A DNA stretch of 64,000 nt. Origin: Anisodus tanguticus. Taxonomy: Eukaryota; Streptophyta; Magnoliopsida; Solanales; Solanaceae. The stretch spans positions 8,269,501 through 8,333,500 of the forward strand of contig CM067556.1 of the NCBI GenBank assembly GCA_034509755.1. Reading direction: 5' to 3'. Shown piece by piece: positions 35,346-46,450 of this stretch (position 1 is the first letter of the stretch; each line of letters starts with the position of its first letter). Position numbers and translations under genes: made by a program. The notes beneath the pieces are model-generated. The model was not told where the DNA came from and made no database searches. It worked only from the letters and a program-made list of their open reading frames with translations.

Positions 35346-37025
35346 GCATATGCTGACGAGCGAGAGACAATGTGTTGCTTCTTGGTTTTCCATGATACCA
35401 GTGAATTCCAAAGGGACATAAACCATCCAGTGAGCAATCTTCGGATCAACGAACATCCAACCTAGTCCACATAACACCACCCATACAACTGGAGATCATA
35501 ATCTTTACTTAACACAATTTCTTGCCCAGGGTTTTTAAGTATCTTTCCACTCGGAGGGCGGCTCTCAAGTGCGCTTCCTTCGGTTGGTGCATGAATTGAG
35601 ACAGAACATGTACACAATAGGACAACTTTGGTCACGTAAAATTGAGGTATATCAATCTGTTAATCAGACATCGGTATGACTCCGGATCTTCCAAATTAGC
35701 CCCTTTGGCCAACGCCAGATTGTGATTCTGTTCCATAAAAGTTTTAATCAATTTTGCTCCCAATAGTCCGGACTCAGAGATTATATCCAAGGCATACTTC
35801 CGTTGACAAAGGAATAATCCGGTTGGTCCACGCGCAACTTCAACCCCCCAAAAAATACTTCAGGGGACCCTAATCCTTCATGTGAAAACAGGCTCGGAGA
35901 TAGTCTTTGAACTGTGCAATGACACCATGGTCATTTCCGGAGATAACCAAGTCATCCACATAAACTAAGACGTTAAGTTATATACTTCCCTGGTGCATCG
36001 TGAAGAGAGAATAATCGGAGTATGACTGTTTGAACTCATATTTCATCAAGGTATTTGCCAATTTTGCAAACCAACACCGTGGAACTTGTTTTAACCTATA
36101 CAATGATTTTTGGAGTTGATATACTTGCCCCGGACTAGACACACAGAATCCCGGTGGTAATTTCATATAAACTTCTTTCACCAGTTCATCGTATAAAAAT
36201 ACGTTATAAATATCCATCTGATGCAACTTCCAGCTTCGAGTGGCTGCAACTGCTAAGAAGGTCCGAACGGTCACTACTTTTGCAATCGGAGCAAACGTTT
36301 CATTGTAGTCAATACCTTCCTCCTGCTTACTACCGAAGATGACCAATCGATCTATATATCATTTATTTGCTCCATACGAGTTGTATTTAATCTTGTACAT
36401 CCATCTAAATCCGAGTGCTTTCTTATCTGGCGGTAATGTTTCCAATTTCCATGTGCTATTGTCCTCTAATGCTTGAATTTCTTATTACATGGCTTTCTCC
36501 AACATTCCTTTTTATAGCCTCCGAGAAGAATTTTGGTTCAATTCTTGTGGTACTTGCTGCAATGAAGCTTTGGTGTTGCGAGGAAAAAATATCACAGGAT
36601 ATATAGTGAGCTAAAAGATAAGGTGCACCTGAGTGTTGCTGAGGATCGGGTGAACTCGTTGATGAATTTTCTTTTCGGAATGTTTAGTAACGTAGTCACA
36701 TAATCGAACTGAGTCATGCGTCTGACGTTTATCTCGACCCAATTATTTCTTCGGTGGCTTTTCATTATCCCGAGTACTTTCCATTTGTACTTCTTCCATA
36801 TTTTCATTATTTGGACTAGCATATGTCCGGTATAATTCTAACTGGTCTATAGATTCGGTAATCGGTGTCCGAATTTCTTCTATTCAAGCTTTGTTCACAC
36901 CTACATTATCTGTCAGTTCTTCTTCGAAAATGTGTTGATTTCTTTCGTCCTTTATTTGATCTTGAATTACTTCTATGTTATCGACCAAGTTACTTGTTCC
37001 TTTTAACCTTATTTCAAAAGACTGC

Positions 37026-39060
37026 TGTCACATTGGAGTACTTGCAGTCATGGTGTTTGTCCCATTTTTTAGCTACTGTTTTCTCAGAGTGCTATAATTT
37101 GAGGAAGGCATAGTTGTTGCACTCAATACAAGTCAGTTGTGTTTGATGCGTGCCTCCTTTATTTGGGGATGCTGCTCTATTACAATTGAGACACATCTTG
37201 GTGATCTAGCTACCATATTCTTGGAGGCAGAACATATGGCTGCATATGAGGTTGTTTTATCGCATCTTAATGTTATTTGCTATTGCCTTGTGGGAGGTAA
37301 GACTGCTACACCTGTTACTGTTTTTTTTATGCCATTTATGGTTACTGTTTGATGCTACTGGTTGCTATTGTTTGACACTGCATTCTGGCCAAACTATTGC
37401 TGCACTTTTGAGCACAGTTGATGTTCATGATTGCTGTATTTCTGAGCCTAATTGTTCCTGATTTCTTTGCTAAGACCTGCTGCTATTAAGTGTTGCTGAT
37501 TTGCTACATTCAGCTGTTGCTCTTGATGAAATGATTAGCTACATTCTTGGCCTATTGAAGCTACTTCACTAAGGTCAAATGTTGCTGCTTATCTAAAGTC
37601 AAGTGTTGCACTTTGTGGTAGTATCTTGATGTGATACTTGCTGCACTTCAAGGCAAAATATTTGTTGCTTTATTCATGGATTCATTTGCCGTCTTATTTG
37701 AGAAAAAGGAATATGCTGCTATATTTTTGAGAAAGCAAACACTACAGTTCAAATGAAAACAGATGCAGCCCCATCTGGTATTAACTGATTTGAATACGAC
37801 ACTATACTTGGGCCAATGAAAATGATTTTGAGGCCATGTCCGTTTTGAAAGGTTGTCCCTCGGTGTGCTTCCTTCAGAATAGGGCGATGATGAGACTTGT
37901 AATAAAATCACACGCGAAAAACCAACATGTGTTGGCAAGGCAACTAGATTGACCGACGAGTCTCTAGTTTGCAACCACGACACGAATGGAATTTCTTTAC
38001 TTAAAATATAAGTCTGAGTCTTCCGTAATCAAAACTTCTATTGTTTTATAAGGATCCGAAGGTTTTACTCGCATTTATTTATTTCTAACTGTCTTTTCTT
38101 TTACATCTTGTGAGGTATTTGAACAATATGTGATAGCAAAGTGGGGTTCTACAGAAACGAAAGAGAACAAGATTGCCAGACTTGTGCCCAAGGCCCAAGA
38201 GATGACACTACTATCGCCTTAGTCATTACCGTTTTAATTTCTTTTAATTCCGTCTTCCTTTTATTTTGTATTGTAATTTAATTACTCTGCTTGTGTGGTT
38301 GTTTGAACACTTAGAATAATTAGGCCCGAATCGTTAGATTAATTGGGTAGTTTAAAATTGGAAATCTGCCGCTAGTTTATTTATTTTAGACTCGTCATGC
38401 ATATTCAAAATTTTCAAAATAATTTGGTCACCCTTCATCGCATTATTAAACATACAAACAGGGTTTTGTTTTTCATCCGATTTGCAATTCAAAAATGACT
38501 TCCATATAAATTATTTCTTCGCATTATAATTTACTTTTTCCCTTTTACTATCAATTGCCAAAAATAGGTATTCTATGGAAAATGTCATACAAATGCATGC
38601 CTTTTTATCCAAAAATCAATTCTTACAAGTATTTTATAAACAATATCATGCACACTTTTTTCCCGAAAAGGAAAATCTTTTATGTTATCAAATGCATCTT
38701 TTAAAATACTTGCAACACCCTTTTGAGTAACTTTATACTTTTAAACATGTATTTTTCTTCTTAGCATAATAATTAACCTGAGTTTGATCGGATAATCGCA
38801 AATTAGCGAATCTTAAAGGATGTTTAACCCCTTCCCTTTAAGATAATAGAGAACCCATACCTAGAATCTCATAGTTTCGCAGACCATTAATCAGAGTTTA
38901 CTTTGTAGCATTTAGTTAACATTTAGGTCCCCTAATTCACCGTAGAATAATTAGGTGGCGACTCCTTAACAACCTTTATCAATTCAGGAAGCGCCCATAC
39001 GTCGCGATCGTGTCGGATCCCTCTTTCTTTGGAGGTGGGCGATCGAAAGCGGGTGCGACA
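37026..39060 (-). mobile_element. Probable solo LTR of a Tat/Ogre-type gypsy element
   Basis: It interrupts copia between integrase and reverse transcriptase. The minus strand begins TGTCGCACCCGCTTTCGATC at 39060 and includes GGAGTCGCCACCTAATTATT, both typical of Tat/Ogre LTR starts. It ends CCAATGTGACA at 37026, giving TG...CA ends. The interior has a TTGCTG-rich stretch (37150-37680) and no pol domains. Neighbouring 5-mers (ACTGC, CTATT) do not form a clear target duplication. Confidence 0.55.
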
Positions 39061-40498
39061 CTATTGAAGTGTCCTTGTGCAAGATGTTTGAAACAGAATT
39101 TCACGTTCGAAGAAGTAAGTCTTCACACGTTAACTCAGTTCCGTTATCATTTCTAACTATCGTTACCCTTTTTTCGAACTGTCTTTACACAAGAGCGAAG
39201 AAATTATTCAAGGTTTGGGACACTTCTTTCTTATCAACTAAGAGAAAGATCCACACGGCTCGTGAACGATCATCCACAATAATAAACAAATATGAAGCAC
39301 CACTAGAGGAAGAGGTCCTATAAGGTCCCTATAAATCGCAATGGATCATCTCAAAAGTATCCGAAGCAATATTCTCACTTAAAGAAAAAACACTTCTCGT
39401 TTGCATTGCTCATTGGCATACATCACGTTCTCTATCCAATTTATCACCATTTTTCCTTTAAGCCTAATGTCGTAATAGACTTTGTTACTTGTGTTGAAGA
39501 ATGACCCAACCGTTTGTGCCAAAGATTGAACCAATCAATTGCCTCTGTCCTCATAGCCCGTATCAGCGGCACATTCCGAAAATAGTAAAGTCCACATCGA
39601 CGCTCACCCTTTCCAATCAGCTTTCTCATGGTGGAGTCCAATAAAGCACACATAATTCTATTAAATATCGCATCACAATCTAAATAATCAATTAATTGTG
39701 ACACAGAAATTAAATTGCATGTGAAATCCGGAACATAAAGAACATTCTTCAACCATATCATGTCATTCAATATATTTTTTTTGTAGCCACCAAGCTACTT
39801 CTATCCGGAAGCCCAACCTGACACTCGGGAATGTCCCGCTAATCGTTCAGTTTCTCTGGATTACCTGTCACATGATTGGTAGCTCCAGAGTCAATAATCC
39901 AGGATGAGTTTTTGGACTTACCATCCATCTTTCCATTCAGATTTATTCCTTGTGAATTCAACACATGAATCACCATTTTCTGGATCTTCTCACTCAGATT
40001 GTGAGGTCCTATTCCGCCTGTGTTCATCTGTTCTATCTCCGCCTGTGTATCCTTGACAATAATGGCGTTAGCTCGGTAGTTGCCTCTTCCGTGATCAGAT
40101 CCCTGGCCTCTTCTCTATTGTTACTGTTGTCATTGTCTTCTTCCTCCGAATTTTCCGTCTCTTTTTTTATTTTTTAGCCACCATTCCAAATACCTAATGA
40201 GTTGAAACCATCATTCCATAACGTGTCCGGATCTCTTGCAATGTGTGCAAAACACACCATCGTTCTTCCCTTCACCTTGGTCATGGTAAGGATTTCTCTC
40301 TTGTATGGCAAAGGCCACGGTTTCACTTTGTTCTTCCATTTTTCGTATGAGTCATCTCACACGCTCTTCTTGCACTAGCTTCGAATAAACTTTATTTAAT
40401 GATGGCAACGGTTCCTGGATCAGTATGTTTGATATCACCGTTTCATACATTGCCTCATCCAATCCCATGAGGAATATATGCACTTTTTCTTCTTCTCT

Positions 40499-40933
40499 TT
40501 TGGTTTTCAAGATCATCCTCAGATTGCACGTGCACTTTCGGCACTTGCAAGTTCTCAAGACTCATCTTCTTCAGCTTCACACTCCGATGTTTTGGTTACT
40601 GAAGACATGGGAAGAAGTAACTTCAGAGGTCAGAATGCCAGAGACAAAAGTAGAAGCAAGTCAAAATCCAGGTACAAGAATGTTACATGTGACTATTGTC
40701 ACAAGGAATGGCATATCCAGAAACATTGCTATAGGTTTAAGAGAGACCAGAAACAGCAAAAGAAGGATGTCGATAATGAAAATCATGTTGCTATTGTTGC
40801 TGAAAATGATCTTGTTGCTTGTGGTAAAAATGAAATCAATCTTGTCCGTGATGAGTTTACCTGGTTTGTGGATTCAGATGCCACTTCTCAAGTCACACTC
40901 ACGCCAAAGAAGAAATTATTTTCTTCTTATACT
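40499..40933 (+). mobile_element. Inverted copia gag-protease fragment
   Basis: The plus strand encodes a gag C terminus with zinc knuckle CDYCHKEWHIQKHC (about 40688-40730) and a protease-site remnant FVDSDATSQVT (about 40865-40898, glycine of DSGAT lost). This faces away from the minus-strand gag that ends near 40497. The protein differs from the host element, so it comes from another copia family or a diverged copy. Confidence 0.82.
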
Positions 40934-41077
40934 CTAATAAAACTATCATAATTACAATTTACCAAAAATAAACTATGAGATTTAGAATAGGATTCTACAA
41001 AAAATAAACTACTTAGACAACTTAATTTGTCAAGTCCCACACAGACACAACTGGTCCGTGTCCGTGTTCTCTCAATA
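40934..41077 (-). repeat. Half LTR at the 5' end of the nested copia element
   Basis: Matches 34101-34244 over about 144 bp (ATTACAATTTACCAAAAATAAACTA, then AACTTAATTTGTCAAGTC) but lacks the rest of the LTR, which is replaced by the inverted gag fragment. Confidence 0.82.
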
Positions 41078-41555
41078 AAATTATATGTTGAATCTCCTTA
41101 GTTCTTCATATATTTTCTTTTTTTTTTTTCAAAAGAAATCCCCTTAATAAAAATATTTTCTCCGTCATTACCTATTTCTTTGACCATATAAATGTGCAGT
41201 TTATGAGGATTTAGATCTCGATTTCCTCCATAAAATGGACCAAAATGGCTACTAGGTTTGGTGGTTGGAAGTAAATTTCAGTTGGATCACGAGAGACTGT
41301 CTCCCAACCTCTATAAGGTTAGGAGAGTAGAGTTAGAACTTAATATAATCTAAATAACTTGAATAGAGCTTAAATTTGTTGCAGGTAGCGTTCTGTCCAA
41401 AATTCCACTAAGTTGAATTACAAATATTCATCGTGATAATCAACTGCCGTGAAAAGTGCAAAAGCTATCCTTTAAGTAAACGTAAAGATGAATAATTTTG
41501 TGAACTCGGATCCACTTTCTCGTTCCCAAAGTTGAATATGGTTTAAATGATAGTA
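41078..41555. other. Unassigned intergenic sequence
   Basis: A+T-rich; a T run at 41119-41130. Nothing recognisable. Confidence 0.5.
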
Positions 41556-41813
41556 CTCCCCCGTTTCATAATAAGTGATGTTTTTAGCTTTTCATTTTAT
41601 TTCAAAATAAGAGATGTTTTAGAATTTTAAAAAGAAATTGACCATATTCTTTTAAAATTACTCTTATTTACCTAATAAAAATTATTAAATAATTTTTCTT
41701 TTCTAAACATTAATTAGAGCTAAATTAATAGAAACACTCATAATTTTATAACATTGAGTAATTTCTTAAGAATACTTATAAGCTAAAACCATCACTTTAT
41801 TATAGAACGGAGG
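41556..41813. mobile_element. Stowaway-type MITE
   Basis: Terminal inverted repeats of about 33 bp: CTCCCCCGTTTCATAATAAG at the left and, reverse-complemented from the right, CCTCCGTTCTATAATAAAG, both continuing through GTGATG-TTTTAGC. Flanking TA dinucleotides are at 41554-41555 and 41814-41815. Length is 258 bp and it has no coding capacity. This is the standard plant Tc1/mariner-derived MITE layout. Confidence 0.87.
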
Positions 41814-41815
41814 TA

Positions 41816-42310
41816 TTAGTAGTATTATTTAATTTGTATAATCATAACATACAATGAACAGCCAATTCCCAAGAAAGAGCAACTCCGAGAATCGTGACGG
41901 GATAGTAGCCGCGTCACGAGATATACACAACCTTCACTAGCAAAGAACATTAGTATTAATTATTCTTCCCTTCCCTGATTAAAAAAATAATGTTTTCGAA
42001 ATTATTAATATAGTTTTCCAATAAGGATTGTTTGTTTTACTAATCATAATTGGTCGTGTACTAAATCATTGATTTTCCATCTTACTATTAAGCGTTTGGC
42101 GTTGTTGAGAAGTCATCTCATATTCACATATCCTCGACTCACTGCCATATTTTGCCGTACAGTGAATCCATTGGAAGAATATGAAATCCACTAAATGAGA
42201 TTGTAAGTCGTATTTGTTAAATTTAGGAGTGGCATCTTCAAATGCTATTTACAAATCTTATTTAGTAAATAATATATCGGTCTCAACTATAATTAAAATT
42301 GTACAGTATT
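41816..42310. other. Unassigned intergenic sequence
   Basis: Between the MITE and the TRIM. No gene or repeat recognised. Confidence 0.5.
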
Positions 42311-42623
42311 TAAAAGAATGGATCTTTGGCTTAAATTGTCCAAGTCCATATAACGAGTCCATGTTTCCATTTCATATTCGATATGAGACTCTTAACATTC
42401 CCCCGCACGCCCAGACCTTGTTAACTGGAGCATAGATAATATAATTTGGAGGCCCAACATCGGTGAACAAAGAATTGAAATGAGTCTGACTCTGATGAGA
42501 CCATGGAAAGAATGAATCTTTGGTCTAACTCAACCCCAAAAGCTAGCTTGTAGGGTGAGGATTGTCCAAGTCCATATAAGGAATCCACGTTCCCATTTCA
42601 TATTCGATGTGGGACACTTAACA
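42311..42623 (-). mobile_element. TRIM (terminal-repeat retrotransposon in miniature)
   Basis: On the minus strand the 5' LTR is 42623-42504 (120 bp), starting TGTTAAGTGTCCCACATCG and ending in CCA. A primer-binding site TGGTCTCATCAGAGTC (altered initiator-tRNA type) starts at 42503. About 100 bp of non-coding interior follow, then a purine tract GTGCGGGGGAA. The 3' LTR is 42397-42311 (87 bp), starting TGTTAAGAGTCTCATATCG and lacking about 33 bp present in the other LTR. There are no ORFs, so it needs enzymes from another element. No target duplication is clear. Confidence 0.82.
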
Positions 42624-42889
42624 CATTAAGATGTCGTTTTATTACATTTTTCATGCAAAATGTACTTTTTTTTGTTTTGCAACTAATATAAGCATACGAC
42701 AAACATGTGAACTTTATGATTTAAATTCAAAATAGTCGATAATTAGAAAAACTACACATTTTTAGTGATCCCTTAAATTTTAATCCAAAATGACTCACCC
42801 GTGGGCGTTAGTCTCTGCTTGCCAATTGCCATCGTCAAATCCAAAGTCTTATTCCCACTTCCTAATAAAGAAAATTCATCATCCCTAAA
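42624..42889. other. Short intergenic gap
   Basis: Nothing recognisable between the TRIM and the LINE 3' end. Confidence 0.5.
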
Positions 42890-45800
42890 AATACAACAAC
42901 AACAACATACTCAGTGCAATCCCACAACGTGGGGTCTGGGGAGGGTAGAATGTACACATACCTTACTTCTACCTTGGTATGTAGAACGATTGTTTCCAAG
43001 AGACCCTCGGCTCAGGACAAGCAAAGCAAAAAAACAGTCAGACCCGGTCAAAAACTTAAAGCAGTAAGCAGTAAGAAAATGTTGATAGCAAACGCGAATA
43101 CGCCATGATATCACATCCTGAAAGAGAAGCAGTAACTAACGCAGATAAATGAGATAAACCAAGTACATTAAAGAACGCATAACATAAGAAATAAAACTAC
43201 AGAAGACTATAAAGCAATACTACGTCTATTCGTATGATATGCTAAGCATGCCTACAGTAATACCACCACAACAACCAGTTTGTAAGTGTAAGTAGGACTA
43301 CGCTCGACTACCTACTACCATTCTACCCTAATCTGTGTCCTCCACAACCCCGTATCTAAGGTCATGTCTTCAGTAAGTTGTGCTTGCTCCATATCCCGTC
43401 TAATCACCTCTCCCCAATATTTCTCTGTCCTACCTCTACCCCTCTTGAACTCGTCCATAGCCAACCTCTCACACCGCCGCACTATAGGCATTTGTGTCTC
43501 GCCTCCGTACATGTCCAAACCATCTCAACCTCGCTTCCCACATCTTGTCTTCCACCGAGGCCACTCACATTCTGCTCCGGATATCATCATTTCTAATCAT
43601 ATCCCTACTCACATGCCCACACATCCATCTGAGCATCCTCAGCTCCGCCACTCTGGGTGTGCGCCGTCTTGACTGGCCAACACTCCGCCCTATACAACAT
43701 AGTCGGTCTAACCACCACCCTATAAAACTTACCTTTTAGTTTTGGTGGCACCTTTTTGTCGCACAAGACTCCAGATGCAAGCCTCCATTTCATCCACCCT
43801 GCCCCAATACGATGTGTAACATCGTTATCAATCTCTCTATTCCCTTGGATGATAGACCTGAGGTACTTGAAGCTTCCTTTTTTTGGAATGACCTGAGCCT
43901 CAAGCCTCACATCCACGCCTGTCTCAAGGTCGCTCCCATCGCTGAACTTGCACTCCAAATATTCTGTCTTGGTCCTACTCAACCTGAACCCTTTAGATTC
44001 CAGAGATTGTCTCCAAATCTCCAACTTAGCGTTCACCCCGCTGCGAGTCTCATCAATCAAGACTATGTCGTCTGCGAATAACATACACCATGACACTTCC
44101 CCTTGAATTTGTCGCGTCAGTCCATCCATCACCAAGGCAAATAAGAATGGGCTAAGAGCTGATCTCTGGTGCAACCCCATCATCACAGGAAAGTGCTCTG
44201 AGTCTCCTCCCACTGTCTGTACCCTGGTTTTGGCTCCATCATACATATCCTTAATCGCCCTAGTGTACGCCACAGGTGCACCTTTAGCCTCCAAACATCT
44301 CCAAAGAACCTCCCTAGGGACTTTATCGATGCCTTCTCGAGGTCGATGAAAACCATATGTAAGTCTATATTCCTCTCCCTATACAACTCCACAAACCTCC
44401 TAATAAGATGAATGACTTATGTAGTCGAACACCCCGACATGAATCCAAATTGGTTCTCGGAAATAGACACGTCTATTCTCACCCTCATCTCCACGACCTT
44501 TCCCAAACTTTCATAGTGTGTCTCAGCAGCTTGAGACCCCTATAGTTGTTGCAACTCTGGATATCACATTTGTTCTTGTACAAAGAAACCATTGTACTCC
44601 ACCTCCATTCTTCAGGCATTCTCACTATCTTAAAAATGACGTTCAATAACTCAGTCAGCTACTCCAAGTCTGCCCTGCCTATGCTCTTTCAAAATTCATC
44701 TGGGATCTCATCCGGTCGCTCGTCCCCCGCGCATCTTGCGAACAACACCCTTAACATCCTCAATCTTGATGCTTCTACAATACCCAAAGTCCCGGTACCT
44801 ACCAAATTGCTCCAGATCTCCCAGTACAATATCTCTATCTTTTTCATTCAAGAGTTTATGGAAGTAAGACTGCCACCTCTGCCTAATATGCGCGTCCTCC
44901 ACCAGTACTTTGTCGTCCTCGTCCTTGATGCACCTCACGTGATCTAAGTCGCGGGCCCTCCTCTCCCTCACCCTGGCTAGTCTGTATAATTTCTTATCCC
45001 TTTTTCCTCCTCTATTTCCAGGTATATGCGTTCAAAAGCCGTCGTCTTTGCCGTCGTGACAGCCAACTTTGCCTCATTCCTCGCCATCTTATACAGTTCC
45101 CTATTCATCCACTTCTCCACATCATCCTTGCTTTCTACCAATTTCTCATACGCCACTTTCTTCGCCTCTAGCTTTTCTTGAACTTCACCATTCCACCACC
45201 AGTCCCCTCGACGCCCACCACAGCTACCCCCACGAGACCCCTAACACTTCTCTAGCCACCTCTCGAATGTAACTGGTCGTTTTGTCCCACATATTGGTCT
45301 CGTCCCCACTACTCCCCCATGCCCCCTTGGTCGTCAACCTCTCCTCCATCTCCTTTGCACTAGCCATGGTCAAACTCCCTCATTTGATTCTCAACCTATC
45401 ATCTACAATCCTTCTCTTCTTTTCCATCTTAATCTCCAAATCCATCACCAAAAACTTATGTCGGGTTGTAAGACACTCCTTTGGAATAACCTTGCAATCT
45501 TTACAAAGACCATTATCAACCTTCCTAAGGAGCAAAAAGTCTATCTGAGTCTTAGCCACCGAATTACGGAAAGTCACTAAGTGCTCCTCCTTCTTCAGGA
45601 ACTTCGAATTGGCTATCACCAACCCAAAAGCTCTAGCGAACTCTAAAAGTGAGACGCCTCCTTCGTTCCTGTCCTCGATGCCAAAGCCTCCATGCACGTC
45701 GTCGTAGCCCCCTTGAAGTGATCTGATATGTCCATTGAAGTCCCCTCCCACAAATAACTTCTCGGTGGGTGGTACACCTGCCGCCACCTCGTTTATATCC

Positions 45801-46103
45801 TTCCAAAAGCACCTCTTCTCCTCCTTGACCAAGCCCGCCTGCGGTGCGTAAGCACTAATAATGTTCATAGTGGACCCCCCAAGTATCAACTTAATCGTCA
45901 TCATCCTATCGTTGACCCTCCTAACCTCTACCACCTAATCCCTAAGCTCGCTGTCTACCAAAATGTCTACCCCATTCCTTTGCCCCGACCTACCAGAGAA
46001 CCATAACTTATACCCGTGCATCTCCTTAGCCTTAGGTCCTACCCATCTGGTCTCCTGGACACATCCTATATTGATCCTCCTCTTCTTAAGTATCTTAACT
46101 AAG
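42890..46103 (-). mobile_element. RTE-clade LINE, 5'-truncated, broken ORF
   Basis: On the minus strand, an apurinic-type endonuclease runs about 46100-45380: VQETRWVG, IISAYAPQ, GGDFNGHI and QIDFLLLRK carry the catalytic Glu/Asp-Asn/Asp positions. Reverse transcriptase runs about 44400-43620: LHQRSALSPFLFALVMD and MLFADDIVLIDE, where FADD is the catalytic box. The RTE C-terminal block RCERLAMDEFKRGRGR lies near 43440. The 3' end is a TTG repeat (plus strand ACAACAACAACATAC, 42893). Frames are broken (for example near 44700 and 44400). Endonuclease coding starts mid-domain at 46103, so the 5' end is lost. It is the longest RTE copy in the window. Confidence 0.93.
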
Positions 46104-46450
46104 TATAAAATAATTACAGGTATGACTGCGAAATAAACCTTAGAATTGCACAGCTGTTTTTTTCCCCTTGCTGTACTAATCTAAGTCAAACACAAAATCT
46201 TCTTTCAGACTCCCAAACATTTTTAGTAATATTAATTTTAATATGTGCAGGTCAAAGCATATTTAATACCAAAAGATAACACAAAGTTAAGCGAGAAAAA
46301 ATTTCATATATTTTAACAGTCAAAATAGATGAAAGTCAACTAGGGAAACTCATAGATTTACTTTATAAATCATGACCCAAACAGAAGTGTTCTTCACTGA
46401 CTTTTTCAAAATTATGTTATATCAAGCATATCCTTCAGTAGCAAATTCCT

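Larger units (their letters stand above)
33962..41077 (-). mobile_element. Degenerate copia retrotransposon carrying nested and rearranged insertions
   Basis: Reading the minus strand from high coordinates: gag remnant (40497-40200; VHIFLMGLDEAMYETVI), protease (SSWIIDSGATNHVTG, about 39910-39870), GAG-pre-integrase (WHKRLGHSS, about 39515), integrase start (39300-39065), connecting region (36420-37025), reverse transcriptase (GIDYNETFAPIAKV, about 36310; YVDDLVISGND, about 35950) and RNase H, split by an insert at 34577-35345. A purine tract (minus: TTGAGGGGGG) abuts the low-coordinate LTR at 34244. Frames are broken everywhere. The high-coordinate end is rearranged: an inverted gag fragment and half an LTR. 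Confidence 0.88.

Noticed and set aside
33957..41082. Target-site duplication for the nested copia element
   Set aside because: Flanking 5-mers ATATT and AAATT do not match and the right end is rearranged, so insertion boundaries remain approximate.
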